Assembly (NCBI GenBank): GCA_039545355.1
Contig: BCJJ01000063.1
Location: 1-45,831 of the forward strand
DNA length: 45,831 nt
Reading direction: 5' to 3'
Origin: Trichosporon coremiiforme
Taxonomy: Eukaryota > Basidiomycota > Tremellomycetes > Trichosporonales > Trichosporonaceae
The notes under the pieces were generated by a model that worked only from the letters and a program-made list of their open reading frames with translations, searched no databases and was not told the origin of the DNA. Position 1 is the first letter of the stretch, and each line of letters begins with the position of its first letter. Positions 22,549 to 33,628 of the stretch are shown one piece after another. Made by a program: the position numbers and the translations under genes.

Positions 22549-22913
22549 ATGCAGATAGAACAATGAGCATGCAGGAGCGTAGACACTCGTAATGTATCGT
22601 ACGCATGCGTCTCTGGCCGTTGCGCTGTCGCTTGATGGCTGTCAATTGCTCCAGCGCCACCGATCAAGCCGACGCCAGAGCTCTTATCAGCGGCGCAGAT
22701 GGTCCCGCTCTGGCGCTTGTTTACACGGTCCACTCAACCGGTCGTGCCTGAAATGGGTCACCACTCTGGATCTGCATCCTCCGCATCGTCTGCTCTTCCT
22801 TCTCTCTTCTCACCACACACATCATTCATCGGGCCATGAGGGAGATAGGTGCCTTTGGTGAGTTGCCTCTTTCGTCGGTCGAACTGACTCTGCAGACTGA
22901 GATATCCGTCGTC
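22549..22913 (+). promoter_or_regulatory. ERG24 3' flank and leader of the checkpoint gene, with a 5' UTR intron
   Basis: A near-perfect intron is visible at 22858-22895 (38 nt: GTGAGT donor, CTGAC branch site 8 bases before the terminal CAG G). An ATG at 22836 lies just upstream. If the intron is removed, that ATG opens an 8-codon uORF ending at TGA 22898-22900; if retained, it is in frame with the main start at 22914. The interval otherwise holds no gene. Confidence 0.5.
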
Positions 22914-25900
22914 ATGGCCCCCACAAGGAGGATTGGGTAAGAGCTAGGAAGTCTCACAGATGAGCTGACGACCAGATTGACCAAGTCGACCATGCCCAGC
23001 AACGTCCAAGATGAGTCACTGGACCTGAACGATGAGGAAGAAACTCAGCAGCCCGTCCCTGCTCCCCTCCCACCAAAAAACACTGCACCCCCGACCCTTC
23101 CCCTCAAGACAACCTCCCTACCTCTGAAATCGACTCTTTCTCTGGCGCCGACGAAGCCCAAGACGCTATCAACATCAGCCCTCGACGAGCCGAGCCTAGA
23201 GGAAACCGAGAAGGATGAGGACAGCATTCTCTTTTCAGATCCCCAGCCGGCTCCCCCCGAGACTCAACCCCTCTCGCAGCAAGCCAGGTGGGCGACTGCG
23301 GCGGAGGCAGAGGCAGAGGCGAACATCACCGAAGAGCCGACGGACAAGGAGGACAACGATGAGCAAGAGCATAACGAGCTCGACGCATCGCGCAGCTCGG
23401 ATCAGCTAAAGGAGGCGTCACGGGTCGCCACCCCCGAGCCTGTGGAGAAGGAAGACGATGTCATCGCCGCAGCAGGTGCACACGATGCGTACACCAGTGA
23501 CGCAGCCCCTTCAGTGCCCACACAGCCCTCGCCCTCGCCCCGCGACACGACACCGCCCAGCCATAGTGAGGCTGAAGACCGGGTGGAGGAGGAGGCGGAG
23601 AGTGTTTCGTCCCCCCACAGCCCACACGAGGGAGGAAGCCCTCCACTCTTCTCCCCGAAGACGCCCTCTAAGACTTCCGGCATGGGCAAGCCCCTCACAC
23701 CGCTCAGCGGACTTGCAGCCCCCAACTTTGATCTCAAGGCCCATAACGCTCAGACGACACCGACCAAGCTTGCCAGCTCGGTCAAGGCAACCAACGCTAG
23801 GACATCACCCCAGACAGTGCGCCAGCCGGTCTTCACTGCGGCGAGCTCATCCCGCCAGCGAGACCTCAGTCCCGAGCACGAGGAGAGCAGCGACTTCGCT
23901 AGCGACATGCTCTACAACCCTCGCGGTGCTAAAGCCTTCAAGAGCCTCTATCAAAAGAGGTCTAGTGTCCATCACGGATCGCCCTTCCAGCACGACGACG
24001 ACGATCTCATGGACGCCCTAGCACCCGTCGACCCCGCCATGGACGACTATGATCCCAAAGATGCCCCGGCGCCCACTGACCCCACCACGGACCCGCAGTC
24101 TTTGGATCTCGAGCCGACATTCATCAATGGCCAGTCCTCCTCCCAGCAGTGGATCGGCGGTGGTCAGTCGTCGCCTCGCCAGGACACGCGAACTTCGCCG
24201 CCTCCTGGTCCGCTGCCTAGCGCTGAAGACGAATTTGGGCGGACGCAGCAAGACGATATGGATGTCGACAGGCCAGTGGTGCCCCCGTCATCGCCGCCGC
24301 GCGCGGTGCCGATTCCATCCTCACCTCCACCCGGGCGCTTGGGTGATCTGCCCATGTCGGAAGATGGACAGCTCAAAGTCCCCGGCGACGCAGAGCTGTT
24401 CGGTGAGACGATGGACTCGGAGCCGTCACCTCATCAATCGTCATCGCAGTCTCAGAACTACTCTTTCCAGGCGACCCAGGTGCTCAACCCGGCGATAGAG
24501 AGCCAGTCTCCGACGAAGTCGGTGCCGATCCCCTTGAAGCCGACGATGAGCACCACCAGCGCCACCTCCAGAGTATCGGAGAGCCGTCTCTTGAAGCGTC
24601 GCAACCGTTCGTCGGTCATTCCCACTCCGGTCCTGCCTCGCTCCCCGAGCCCGGTCGCGGACGGAGCGGAGACGTATACCGACACGTACAAAGATCCGTC
24701 CGGAACGGCGCCTCAGCAGGCACCCAAGCAGCCAACCAAGGATGCTCCCGCAGCGCCTGAGCAAGAGGGAAGCATGCATTCCATTGCTCGCTCCGCCGAG
24801 ACCGAGGTGGACGCCGATGATCCGCCAACGGGCGCCACTGCGGACGAGAACATGGACGTCGACCCGCCACTTCCACCGCTTACGGGTATGCATGAGATTG
24901 AGACTGGATCAATCGAGCATGACCCTGTCGCGCGACCGAGTCCCAACAAGTATGGGAGGAAGGGGAAGGGTCGGCAGGTCGCGGACAGTCCCTTGCCGTC
25001 CAACTCCTCCAGCTCCGCCGCGTCGGATCCCGAGGACAACACATTCCAGCCGCAGACGCAGACGCAAGAACCCTCCCTTTCTCCGCTGAAGGGCAAGGGC
25101 AAAGCAACCTCCTCCACGAGGACCTCGCCGTCGAAGGCGAGCCGAACATCTCGATCGTCCCGCATCCCCTCATCTGGACTGCAAGTGTCGCGATCCGCCT
25201 CTGTCGCTTCAAATCGCACTGCAAGCCGACCGTCGCGTAACAAGCGCAAGAACCTCTCCCCGACGCCGTCGTTCGATGGGGACTCTGACTCCTCCTCGGC
25301 GCCTGAAGACCTGGAGGACTACACGTTCCGCCCGCCGCAGAAGAAGGCGAAGAAGTCGAAGAAGCAACCAACCAAGACTGAGCGCAAGTCATCGAGGAAG
25401 GCAGCCAAGACAAAGGAGCCTGAAGCTGGTCCGTCTCGCCGCCGCGCCACTGCCTCTGTCACTCGCACCGTCCGCGCTGCCTCCGTAGTTCCGACGCCTA
25501 TTCCCACTCAGCAGGACTGCGAAGATGAGCCCCTCCGTGTTCTCGCCTTGTGGAGTAAGACGCGCGACTACTACATCGGAACCGTGACTGCTCGGAACAA
25601 GACGGGTTACCGCGTCTCCTTCGATGACGGCTTAAACCGCACCGTGCCCGCGGACCGGATGCGCCTGCTGCACATCCGTAAGGGCGAGACGATCTCGTGC
25701 GGTGAGAAGCGGTACATCGTCGACGAGGACTTCACCGGCGACGGAGAGATCTTTGCGTTCGACTCGAAGAAGAACCCGTTCTCGATCCAGACGAATCAGC
25801 TGGCAATCTCCCAGTCCGACATTGAAAAGAAGTACAACGACCGCTTCGTGCCCCTGATCGAGCTCGAGTCGCGCTTCCCCATCGTCACTGCGTCGGGTAA

Positions 25901-26697
25901 GCGTGGCTCCCTGACGTCCGTCGCGCCAGAGGACCCCTGCCCCGACTTTGAAGGCAAGGTCTTCCTCATCACCGGCGACGTGAAGGACATGTACAAGGCG
26001 AAGATCGAAGCGCATGGCGGCACAGTAGTCCCCGACTGGGAATCCGTCTTCACGCTCACGGGCAACAGCTACGAACTGTCCGCCGCGGGCGTGCCGTTCC
26101 TGATCCAAAACTCGGAGCCAGGGACAACAATGACGCCGAAAGTCATGGCGGCCCTGGCGGCAGGCATGCCGATTGTAAGCTCGGCGTACATCGACGCAAC
26201 CATCGAAGGGTTGGGGCCGGTGGATTGGCGCAACTTCCTCGTTGCGGCGGGGTACAGTGCATCTATACGCGCGTACGCGTCGCAGGACATTGCAGACAAT
26301 TGGGGCGGGGAGGGCTGGGTCGCCTCCGCTGCGAGGAGCAAGCGGCAGCCCCTGGCCGGCAAGAGGGTGCTGTTCGTCGAGCCCAGCGCCAAGTTTGACA
26401 GAGGCAGGAGTCTCAAGGTACGCTTGGAACTCGCGGTCGGAAAGCTGACAGCAGGTTCTCGTGCGGTTCTGCCTGATTGCGCTCGGCGCGGATCTGAGCT
26501 CTGCGCCCACGTTTCCCGCAGACGCGGGGGCGTACGACCTGATAGTAGTCGAGAATCGGGACAAGAGCGTGAGTGTCCCCGACGCCATGGTGGCGAGTGG
26601 AAAACTGGCCAATGTGGTGTGGCTCAAGTCGTGTCTCCTCACGGGCCATCTTCCCCCGCCCGCGATCCTGGCTGAGCTGAAGGGGCCTGGGGAGTGA
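22914..26697 (+). CDS. Rad9/Crb2/53BP1-type DNA damage checkpoint mediator, 1235 aa
   Basis: Predicted nuclear adaptor that reads modified histones at breaks and relays ATM/ATR-type kinase signals to effector kinases. Exons are 22914-22936, 22976-26417 and 26455-26697 (3708 bases). Residues 1 to about 850 are disordered, Ser/Pro/acid-rich, with at least a dozen SQ or TQ sites such as SSSQSQ and FQATQ, fitting phosphorylation by Mec1/Rad3-type kinases. A basic stretch (about 750-840) leads into a Tudor region (about 861-960; LRVLALWSKTRDYYIGTV and YRVSFDDG), then BRCT1 (about 999-1110; FEGKVFLITGDV) and BRCT2 (about 1137-1235; KRVLFVEPSAKF, NVVWLKSCLLTG). This Tudor-BRCT-BRCT order is that of Crb2, Rad9 and 53BP1. 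No FHA domain. The last intron has tandem acceptors that add or drop one Gln. The protein is likely the only mediator of this type; naming by ortholog (RAD9 or crb2) is not settled. Confidence 0.88.
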
Positions 26698-27103
26698 CTA
26701 GGCAAGTGACTGAAGATCCGGGCCAGGAGTCATGGCTATGTGTAGCATTTTCATCTCTGCTGTACTGTATGTAAATATATCAGAACGTGTCTGTGTGTTA
26801 TGCGTCATGTAGGGTAAGAAATGAGCAGATATCAAGAGTAAAAACCTTCAAGAGAGTGGGAGAGAAAAAACCATGTGAGAGGGTTTGGAACTAATGCATT
26901 GCGGAAACTGTGTGATGGTATGAGAGAGCAAGGTCGGACACAATAACCCAGAAGAGGAAAAGAGAAAGGACAGAGAAATGATTCGTTATCTGGAGTGGAG
27001 CCATGGGCTCACAGCGTTCTAGGGGTGGTATGCGGGAGGGAGCGGAGTCGCGGAGGGGCTGCGGCATCTCGCCCACCTCGCCCTCCGGGCTCGCTGGGCT
27101 CGC
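26698..27103. other. Intergenic region between convergent 3' ends
   Basis: The 406 bases between the checkpoint mediator and the CLIP-170-type gene contain A/T-rich patches, including a TGTAAATATATC element at about 26769, which may serve 3' end formation of the + strand gene. No gene or repeat is seen. Confidence 0.5.
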
Positions 27104-30100
27104 TTAGAACACATCATCGGCCATGGGACACTCCTCCGTGTTATGCGCGCTGCTCTCACAGTCAAGGCACCACTTGCCCTTCTTCCCCGGCGTCGTCTTG
27201 GGGGTATCGAGGCTGCCCGCGAACACGGGACAGGCGTCGAGTTCATGCGGCCCCTCGCAGAGTTCGCACCGGCTGCTGTCCGAAGTTGCAGACGTGGCGC
27301 TGGCAGCCGAGGCGACGGAGGACGCGCTGGCGGCGGAGTCGGTACGTGTGTGCGCTGAGGGAGCGGGAGGCGGAGCGGTGGGTTTGGAGGGGGACTTGGC
27401 AGAGTGGCCGTTGGTGTATCCGTTCGTAGGCGGGCGGAGGGACTGGGACAGCCGCACGTCGCCGCGCTTGACGCGCTCGAGCTGGCGCTCGAGTTCCGAC
27501 AGCTGCGTCTCGAGCTCGTCTTCGCGGTAGATCTTGGCCTCGACCAGGCTCTCGAGCTCGGAAACTTCGCGCTCGTACTCCTTGATCGCGTCTGCCATCG
27601 TCTGCACTTGCTTGCGGAGCTTGGCGTCGCCCGCGCCCGAGCCTTCCTCGCCATCAATCTCCTGCAGGAGCTTGAGCTCCTCCTTGAGCGAGGCAAGCTC
27701 GGCCTTGAGACTGGCGTTCTCCGCCTTCATCTCAGACACGATGTGGTGGTATCCCCGGATCGAGGCCTCATTGCCGTCACGCGCCTTGGCATCCGCCTCG
27801 AGCTCCTCGATCTTCTTCTCGGCCGCCTCCAGGGCTGTGGACACCTCGGCGAGACGTGCCGCGTCGCCCTCGCCCTCGGCCGCGTCCTTGCGCAACTGCT
27901 CGATCTCGGCGCGCGCCTCCTCAAGCGCGGACTGGTTCTCGGCCAGCGCGCCCTGCAGCTCCGTCACGCGCGCGTCGCGCGCAGTCGTCTCCGCCTGCGC
28001 GGCCTTGAGCTCAGTCTTCAGAGACGCGAGCTCCGTGGCTAACTTGCCCTCGCCCTCGCGCACCTTGTTGTACTTGGCGAGCCAGGCATCCGAGTTCTCG
28101 TCCGCCTGGCCGCGCGCCTCGTCCAGCTGCTCCTCCAGCGAGGAGATGCGCCCCTGAAGGTGCTTCACTTGCGCGGTGAGGGTTTCGTTGTCGATCTCGG
28201 CGGCCGTGGCACTGCGAGGCGAGCCGTCGGCTCCACCGGTTGCGCCAGGAGAAGATGACGCAGCTTCCGCCTTGGCGAGCTTCTCCTCGAGGTCCTTGAT
28301 CTGCAGCTCGAAGGAGATCTGCTTGCTCTCGTTGAGCTCGATAATTTGCTGTTTGTCAGTCAATGCAGAGCGTTTCCCAACTCACGTTTCCGGCCAGGGT
28401 CAGCTCGTCGACGAGCTTCTTCATCTCGGCGAGCTCTGTCTCGGCGGCAGACGCCCGCTCCTCGACCTTCTGCACCTCGGCTTGCTTTGCCTCCATGCCC
28501 GCGTCGAGTTCGGATGCCGCCCGCTCCGCTGCAAGCGCCATTTCGCCACGCAGGTCCTCGAGCTCCTTGACCTTGGCTTCGAGGTCGGTCTGCAGCTTAC
28601 TACTGTCCGCCTGTAACTGCTCGCGCAGCTGCTCGCTCTGCCGCTGGCTGTCGGCTGCACTGCCGCTCGACTCGGCAAGCTCTTTCCGCAGAGACTCGGC
28701 TTCCTCCTTTGCAGCCTTGATCTCCGCCTCGAGCTCCGCTAGCCGGGCGGAGTGGTCCTCGGCAGGTTCGGCAGGTTCCGGGGCGGGCGCCGACTTGGCA
28801 GCCTCAGCGGCCTCGGTGGCCACGGTGGCGGCAGCCTTCGCTTCGGCGGCAGCAGCCTCGGCCGCCTCGGTGGCCGCCTCGAGCTCCGCATTCCGCCGTT
28901 TCAGCTCCTTGATCTCGTCCTCGAGGACCTGCGTGTTGGGCAGCGTATTGGGGTGCTGTTTCACTTGCGGTGACGGCGGCGGAGGCATCATCTCCGTCGC
29001 AGTTCCTCCCGCGATGCTGGGTCGGGCGCTATGCGCCTTGGGAGTCGTGAGCGCACCGCCAATGCTGGGTCGCGCTCGGCTGATCGGAGTTGTTCCCGGG
29101 ACGCCGATCTTGCTCGCCTTCGGTGTCGCAATCTGGGACGTGCTGGATGCCAGGCCGGCACCGCTCTTGGCCTCGAGCTGCTTGGCCGTGACACCAATGT
29201 ACTTGCTCGCCCTTGACCCCGCAGTGATCTTGGCCTCTGCAGCACGGGCCGCGTTTGAGCGCAATGTCGAGCTCTCTTCATCCACCCGGCGACCAAAGTT
29301 GGGTGTCATGGCGCGCCTCTGCGAAGGGGTCATGCGCCCGCTCTGCGACGGTGTCATTCGTCCACTCTGCGACGGTGTCATCCGTCCAGACTGCGAGGGA
29401 GTCATTCGACCGCTCTGCGAGTAAGTCGATCGATGGCTGGCAGCGGACGCCGGGCGCGAAGTACTATTCGCCATAGTTGACGTCGGCGGTGCCAGCTTCT
29501 CAGCTTGCACAAAGATACCACAGTTGGGAGCGCAATCGAAGTATCGGACACTGCGATCAGTCAGTTGGGCCCGAAGTCCAGGCAACTCACTTATCGACAC
29601 TTCCATCGTTTCGTCCCTTGCCTTGAAACAGGCCCTCTAATTCCACTCCAGCCCAGATACCGTCGCGAATGTGGGTCTCACCGAGGTAGCGCACCGTACC
29701 CTCAAAGCCGTGACTCGGCAGCCGCACGCGGTCGCCAACGGCAGGCGTCCACTTCCCACCCGCTCGGCTCTCCGGACGCTTGAAGGTTGGCGTAGTAGCG
29801 ACTGCACCGGTAGCCAAGGACGTGCGCCGGCTTGGCCCAACTGAGGATGCAGATAAACTTGTCCGTGCGCTCAGCGATGGCCTGCTGCCAGGGCGCGAGG
29901 AGGGAGTTGCGATTCCACTAGCGGCACCGTTCGGCGTCTTTGGTCGGAGGGTGCGAGGAGCCTGTAAAGAACGTTCGAGGCTAGGCGAGTCGGCGTCCGA
30001 GCCGTTGCCGAGCGCCGACGGCGGTCTCCGGCGCAGAACATCCTTCAGAGCCTGTTCCCTCTCGGAGTCGTCTAGACGCGGGCTCGAGGTAGCACCGGCG

Positions 30101-30216
30101 ACATTCGGGCCCAGCGAGTTTCGCGGTCGGCGCGATGCGGGGGTCGGAATGCCGGTCGCTGCGGGCATCGGTGCCGGCGAGCGGTTCGGTGTCGATAAAG
30201 TCGGAAGACGTGACAT
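27104..30216 (-). CDS. CLIP-170-type CAP-Gly microtubule plus-end protein, 1011 aa
   Basis: Predicted microtubule plus-end tracking protein (family of CLIP-170, S. pombe Tip1, yeast Bik1) guiding microtubules to cell tips or the cortex. Exons on the minus strand are 30216-29591, 29550-28386 and 28348-27104 (3036 bases). Residues 1-155 are Ser/Pro/Arg-rich; CAP-Gly spans about 160-226, with FEGTVRYLG, IWAGVELEG, GKGRNDGSV and RYFDC, the fungal form in which GKNDGS is extended. A five-copy octapeptide repeat SQSGRMTP follows. A long Glu/Ala/Lys/Leu coiled coil occupies roughly residues 440-900 and should dimerise. The C-terminus carries two zinc-knuckle-like motifs, CELCEGPHELDAC and CLDCESSAHNTEEC, ending DDVF; these mark CLIP-170 rather than p150/dynactin. 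The ATG at 30216 starts the frame. Introns are 40 and 37 nt. It is divergent from the vWA gene. Confidence 0.92.
29301..29420 (-). repeat. Five-copy octapeptide repeat (24-nt unit) in the CLIP-170-type gene
   Basis: Four tandem copies of SQSGRMTP and a fifth degenerate one (SQRRAMTP) are encoded immediately after the CAP-Gly domain. The DNA copies differ mostly at synonymous positions (for example Gly GGT, GGA, GGA, GGG and Pro CCC, CCG, CCG, CCT), so the peptide is kept while the DNA has drifted. Each copy offers a TP site and a basic residue. Confidence 0.9.
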
Positions 30217-31429
30217 TGCTATCGCGCTTCTGGCCCTTGGTTAGAAGTTCGGGTGTGATAAATGTCAAGAAAAGGTCGTGGTGGGTGCGCGATGTGCGAC
30301 TGAATTATAGAAAGAGAGTAAGTCGTGAAGCGGCGTGGCAACGGCACGCTGAGACCAGTGGGTACTCGACAGTCTAGCTGCACCAGCGTCAAGACAGAGC
30401 GATGAGAACTGGTGAAGAGTGGTGACTGGTTGTGGTGGTGGTGGCTTGAAACCAACCGATGTGTGATGGGAGGGGGGCAAAGATCAAGACTAGTGAAAAG
30501 ACACGGAAACAAGTCGTTATGAGGTCGTGCAGTGCAAATAGACAGGTGATGGCTGCGGAACGCGCCGAGTCACGGGTCACGTCGTGGCAGGGGGGAGGTA
30601 GGATAAGGAGGGGAGAGGGGGAGGAAGTGGTTGGCGGGGAGGGGACAAGTGATGTTGTTGACGATGTTGTTGATATCGAGTGGCCACACGGATGATGCTG
30701 CAGCGTGATGCCTGTGGTATGGGAGAGGGGTCACGGGAGTCCTGGGTTGTGTGTGCGGTGGTGGACTGCGCGCAGCTGGTGGACTGAATTGTTGACGTCT
30801 CGCGATTCAGGCACGTATCACACGCTACGACTGTCAACACTAGATAGCGAGGTAGGCGCGCGAAGAAAGGCCTAGACATTCCGCGTCCGCGCAGGCCTAC
30901 CGTTGTTGCCCAGGCACCACCGTGCACCAGGATTGTTCCTGAGCGCTGTGGGGTATCGTCCTGGGAACTCACGTGGCGGGCAGAGAGAAAGCCGAGCCAG
31001 GACGGAGTCGTGCTGCGACATCCGTGCGGCATACCACCACCCGATACCATCACTCTGCCATCGCCGCCCCCTCAACCCCCTCGGTCAACTTCGATCCTCT
31101 TCACCTCCGTTCCAACACATCTCCACAACACTCGAGAAGCACTCAGACACGGCACAAGGACCGCTCGCACTCCGACCGCTCCATCCCCCCGCCACCCCAT
31201 CACCTGAGGAGCACCGATCACTCCCCTGGTCCCCTCTCCCCTCGCGCCCTCGCAGCCTCGCACCTCCCCGCAGGCTCGCTTCACGCAACGCCTCCCAGAC
31301 CCCTCAGACACAGACACGCAGTGACCTTCGCCGTCACGTCACTCGTCTGCTCTGACACCCGCCCATATCCCTCCCCATTCTCACTGCAGACTTGCCGTCC
31401 AGACACTCTCTCGCTCATCAGCTCCCACA
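30217..31429. promoter_or_regulatory. Divergent upstream region of the CLIP-170-type and vWA genes
   Basis: A 1.2 kb shared upstream interval. It is pyrimidine-rich on the coding strand near both starts (30300-30580 on the minus side, 31050-31420 on the plus side). One CACGTG E-box lies at 30970-30975. No gene is supported; the many frames are low-complexity Ser/Pro/His. Confidence 0.45.
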
Positions 31430-33334
31430 ATGGACGAGGACATGTACGAGGATGCCTCCCGGCACACCTACTCGTACTCGAGCTACTCGCCGTACTTCAC
31501 CACGAGTTACACCTCGAGTACCGCTGCGACCCCGCCCAAGGCTGAGCCCGTCACCCATTACGACGTCAAGTTCATTGACAATGCGGGACACATGGGCAAG
31601 TGCATGTGAGTCAGCCGACGCCGGCGCAGCTGTCGTAGGGACGTAGCTGACCCCAGCGACCTCGTGTTCGTGCTCGACTGCACCGGCTCGATGCAGCGCT
31701 ACATCAACTCGGTGCGAGACCACATCTTCGCGATCTGCGACATGATCCGCGGCGAGGAGGGGCTCAACGGCGCAGACGACCTGCGAGTTGCCGTAAGTCC
31801 AGGTCACCCGTCCTTTCTAACCCTCCAGGTGGTCAACTACCGCGACCACAAGCCGCAGGACAACACGTATGTGTACAAGTTCAACCCGTTCACGAGCGAC
31901 ATTGCCGATGTGCAGAAGTATCTCAAGGGGCTTACTGGTGCGTGACTCGCAATGACAGAATGTGGTGCTGATCCGCAGCGGCGGGCGGTGGCGACGGTCC
32001 AGAGGCCGTCACGGCCGGCATGGCTGCGTGCCTGACCGAGCTCGAGTGGCGGCGAGAGGCGGCACGCATGGTCGTCCTCATTGCGGACGCCCCGCCCCAC
32101 GGTATCGGCGAGAGTGGTGATCGTGAGTACATGCACACGGCGCATGCCGGCATGCATGCGACCAGCTCCGTAGTCCGCATGTTCGAGCTGACAAGACAGA
32201 GATCAAGGGGGGCGACCCCGATGGGCACGACCCCCTCGTCATCGCACGCACGATGGCGCAGCATGGCATTACTTTCGTGAGCTTAATGATTGACGCCGTT
32301 AGCTAATGGCAGTTCATGGTCGCTTGCGAGGACACGCTGTCGAACTACTCTGTGAGTTTTAGCTTGCCTGGCTTCAGCTTGCCTGGCCTCCGCCCAAAAG
32401 CTGACCCCAGCGCGCCGTTGACTTCTTCACGGCCATCTGCAACATGACCTCTGGCGTCATGATGCCACTGACGACCGCGGACCTGCTCGCGATGACGATT
32501 GTGGGCTCGGTGCTCGAGAACATGGACATGGAGCGTCTGATTGCGGGTGAGTCCGCAGCTAGTCATGCCGCGACTTCGAGCTGACGACAGAAATCGGTCG
32601 CGAGGTCGCCGAGCGCATCAAGGAGAAGGGCGAGAGCATGCAGAGTGTCGAGGAGGTTGCCCAGTGAGTCTCCCTTGCCCGTTGTTTCCTCCTGCCCTGC
32701 ACCACAACCGCTGCTCTAGTGCAACACGCAAGCTGACCCCAGGGAACTCCACGAGCGCCTTCTTCTTCGTAACGAGCAAACGAAGCAAGTCCAGCTCCCC
32801 GACGTCTACATCCAAACCGACAACAGCAGGAAGAACGTCCTGACCTGGATGAATTCGACGTACATCTCGGAAGCATCGCCGCAGATCCTCCCGGTCAGCG
32901 GCCGCCGCCTGACCGAGAAGTTCCGGCGCAACAACATCTCGCACGGATTCAAGTACACGCCTGGCGGCCGCTTGCCACCTCGGCGTAAATCCGGCGACGC
33001 GTCGCCCGAGAAGCCCCCCGCTGCTGCGCTCTCCACCTCTCCCTCCCTGGCGACGTCGCCGAGCCGCAAGATTGTGGCCGACTTCAAGCCGTTCGGAGGC
33101 AGTGCGGGTGCCAGCGTGTTTGGAGCGCCGATGGTGCCGACCGGTCCTGGGGGTGGCATGTTTGGAGCCGCGGGGCGCACACCCCTCGCGAACGCCGCTA
33201 TGCGCGGTCAGGCCGACGAGGACGACGACGAGGAGGACGAGGGCACGCAGCTCAGGCGCGAGGCTATCAGCCTCGACCAGGCTAGGAGGATTGCGACACA
33301 GTCTGTATTCCGTGCGGGCCGGCTGCCCCTCTAA
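31430..33334 (+). CDS. von Willebrand A-domain protein, nine exons, 493 aa
   Basis: Exons are 31430-31605, 31657-31792, 31829-31937, 31979-32122, 32200-32276, 32313-32351, 32411-32546, 32591-32663 and 32743-33334 (1482 bases). The vWA domain covers about residues 58-270: DLVFVLDCTGSM gives a complete DxTxS metal site (Asp66, Thr68, Ser70), GGGDGPEAV (about 143-151) follows, and MVVLIADAPPHG supplies a further Asp. The arrangement resembles the vWA domain of Dictyostelium VwkA-type alpha-kinases, but no kinase domain is present. Residues about 290-340 are charged; a conserved-looking segment (YIQTDNSRKNVLTWMNSTY) precedes a Pro/Ser/Gly-rich tail with FG-like patches and an acidic run. No signal peptide or membrane span, so probably cytosolic. 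The function is unknown; a metal-dependent protein-binding role is inferred from the domain. Confidence 0.88.
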
Positions 33335-33628
33335 AGCTGGAGGGAGGTGGAAGGGGAGTTGTCGCTCTCCCCGGGGTGCGATGGAGCGGGGAGGTGTAGG
33401 AGAGAGGCGGCAGCAGACCAGACCTAATCTGAAGATAGAGAACGAAGGTAGAAGTTTATGACTAGCCATGTGTCATTCATGCATCGTATGTGTAGATTAC
33501 GTCTCGGGCGAGCAAGGGAGCGGGACGGGCCGCACTTCAACTGAGCCTGTTACGGTGGGACGGACCCGGCTGCCAGAGAGAGATGGACAGAGCCTCACCT
33601 CGCCTCGTCGCTGCGCTCCTCGGCAGGT
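33335..33628. other. Short convergent intergenic region
   Basis: The 294 bases between the 3' ends of the vWA gene and the F-box-like gene are non-coding, with no recognisable feature. Confidence 0.5.
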
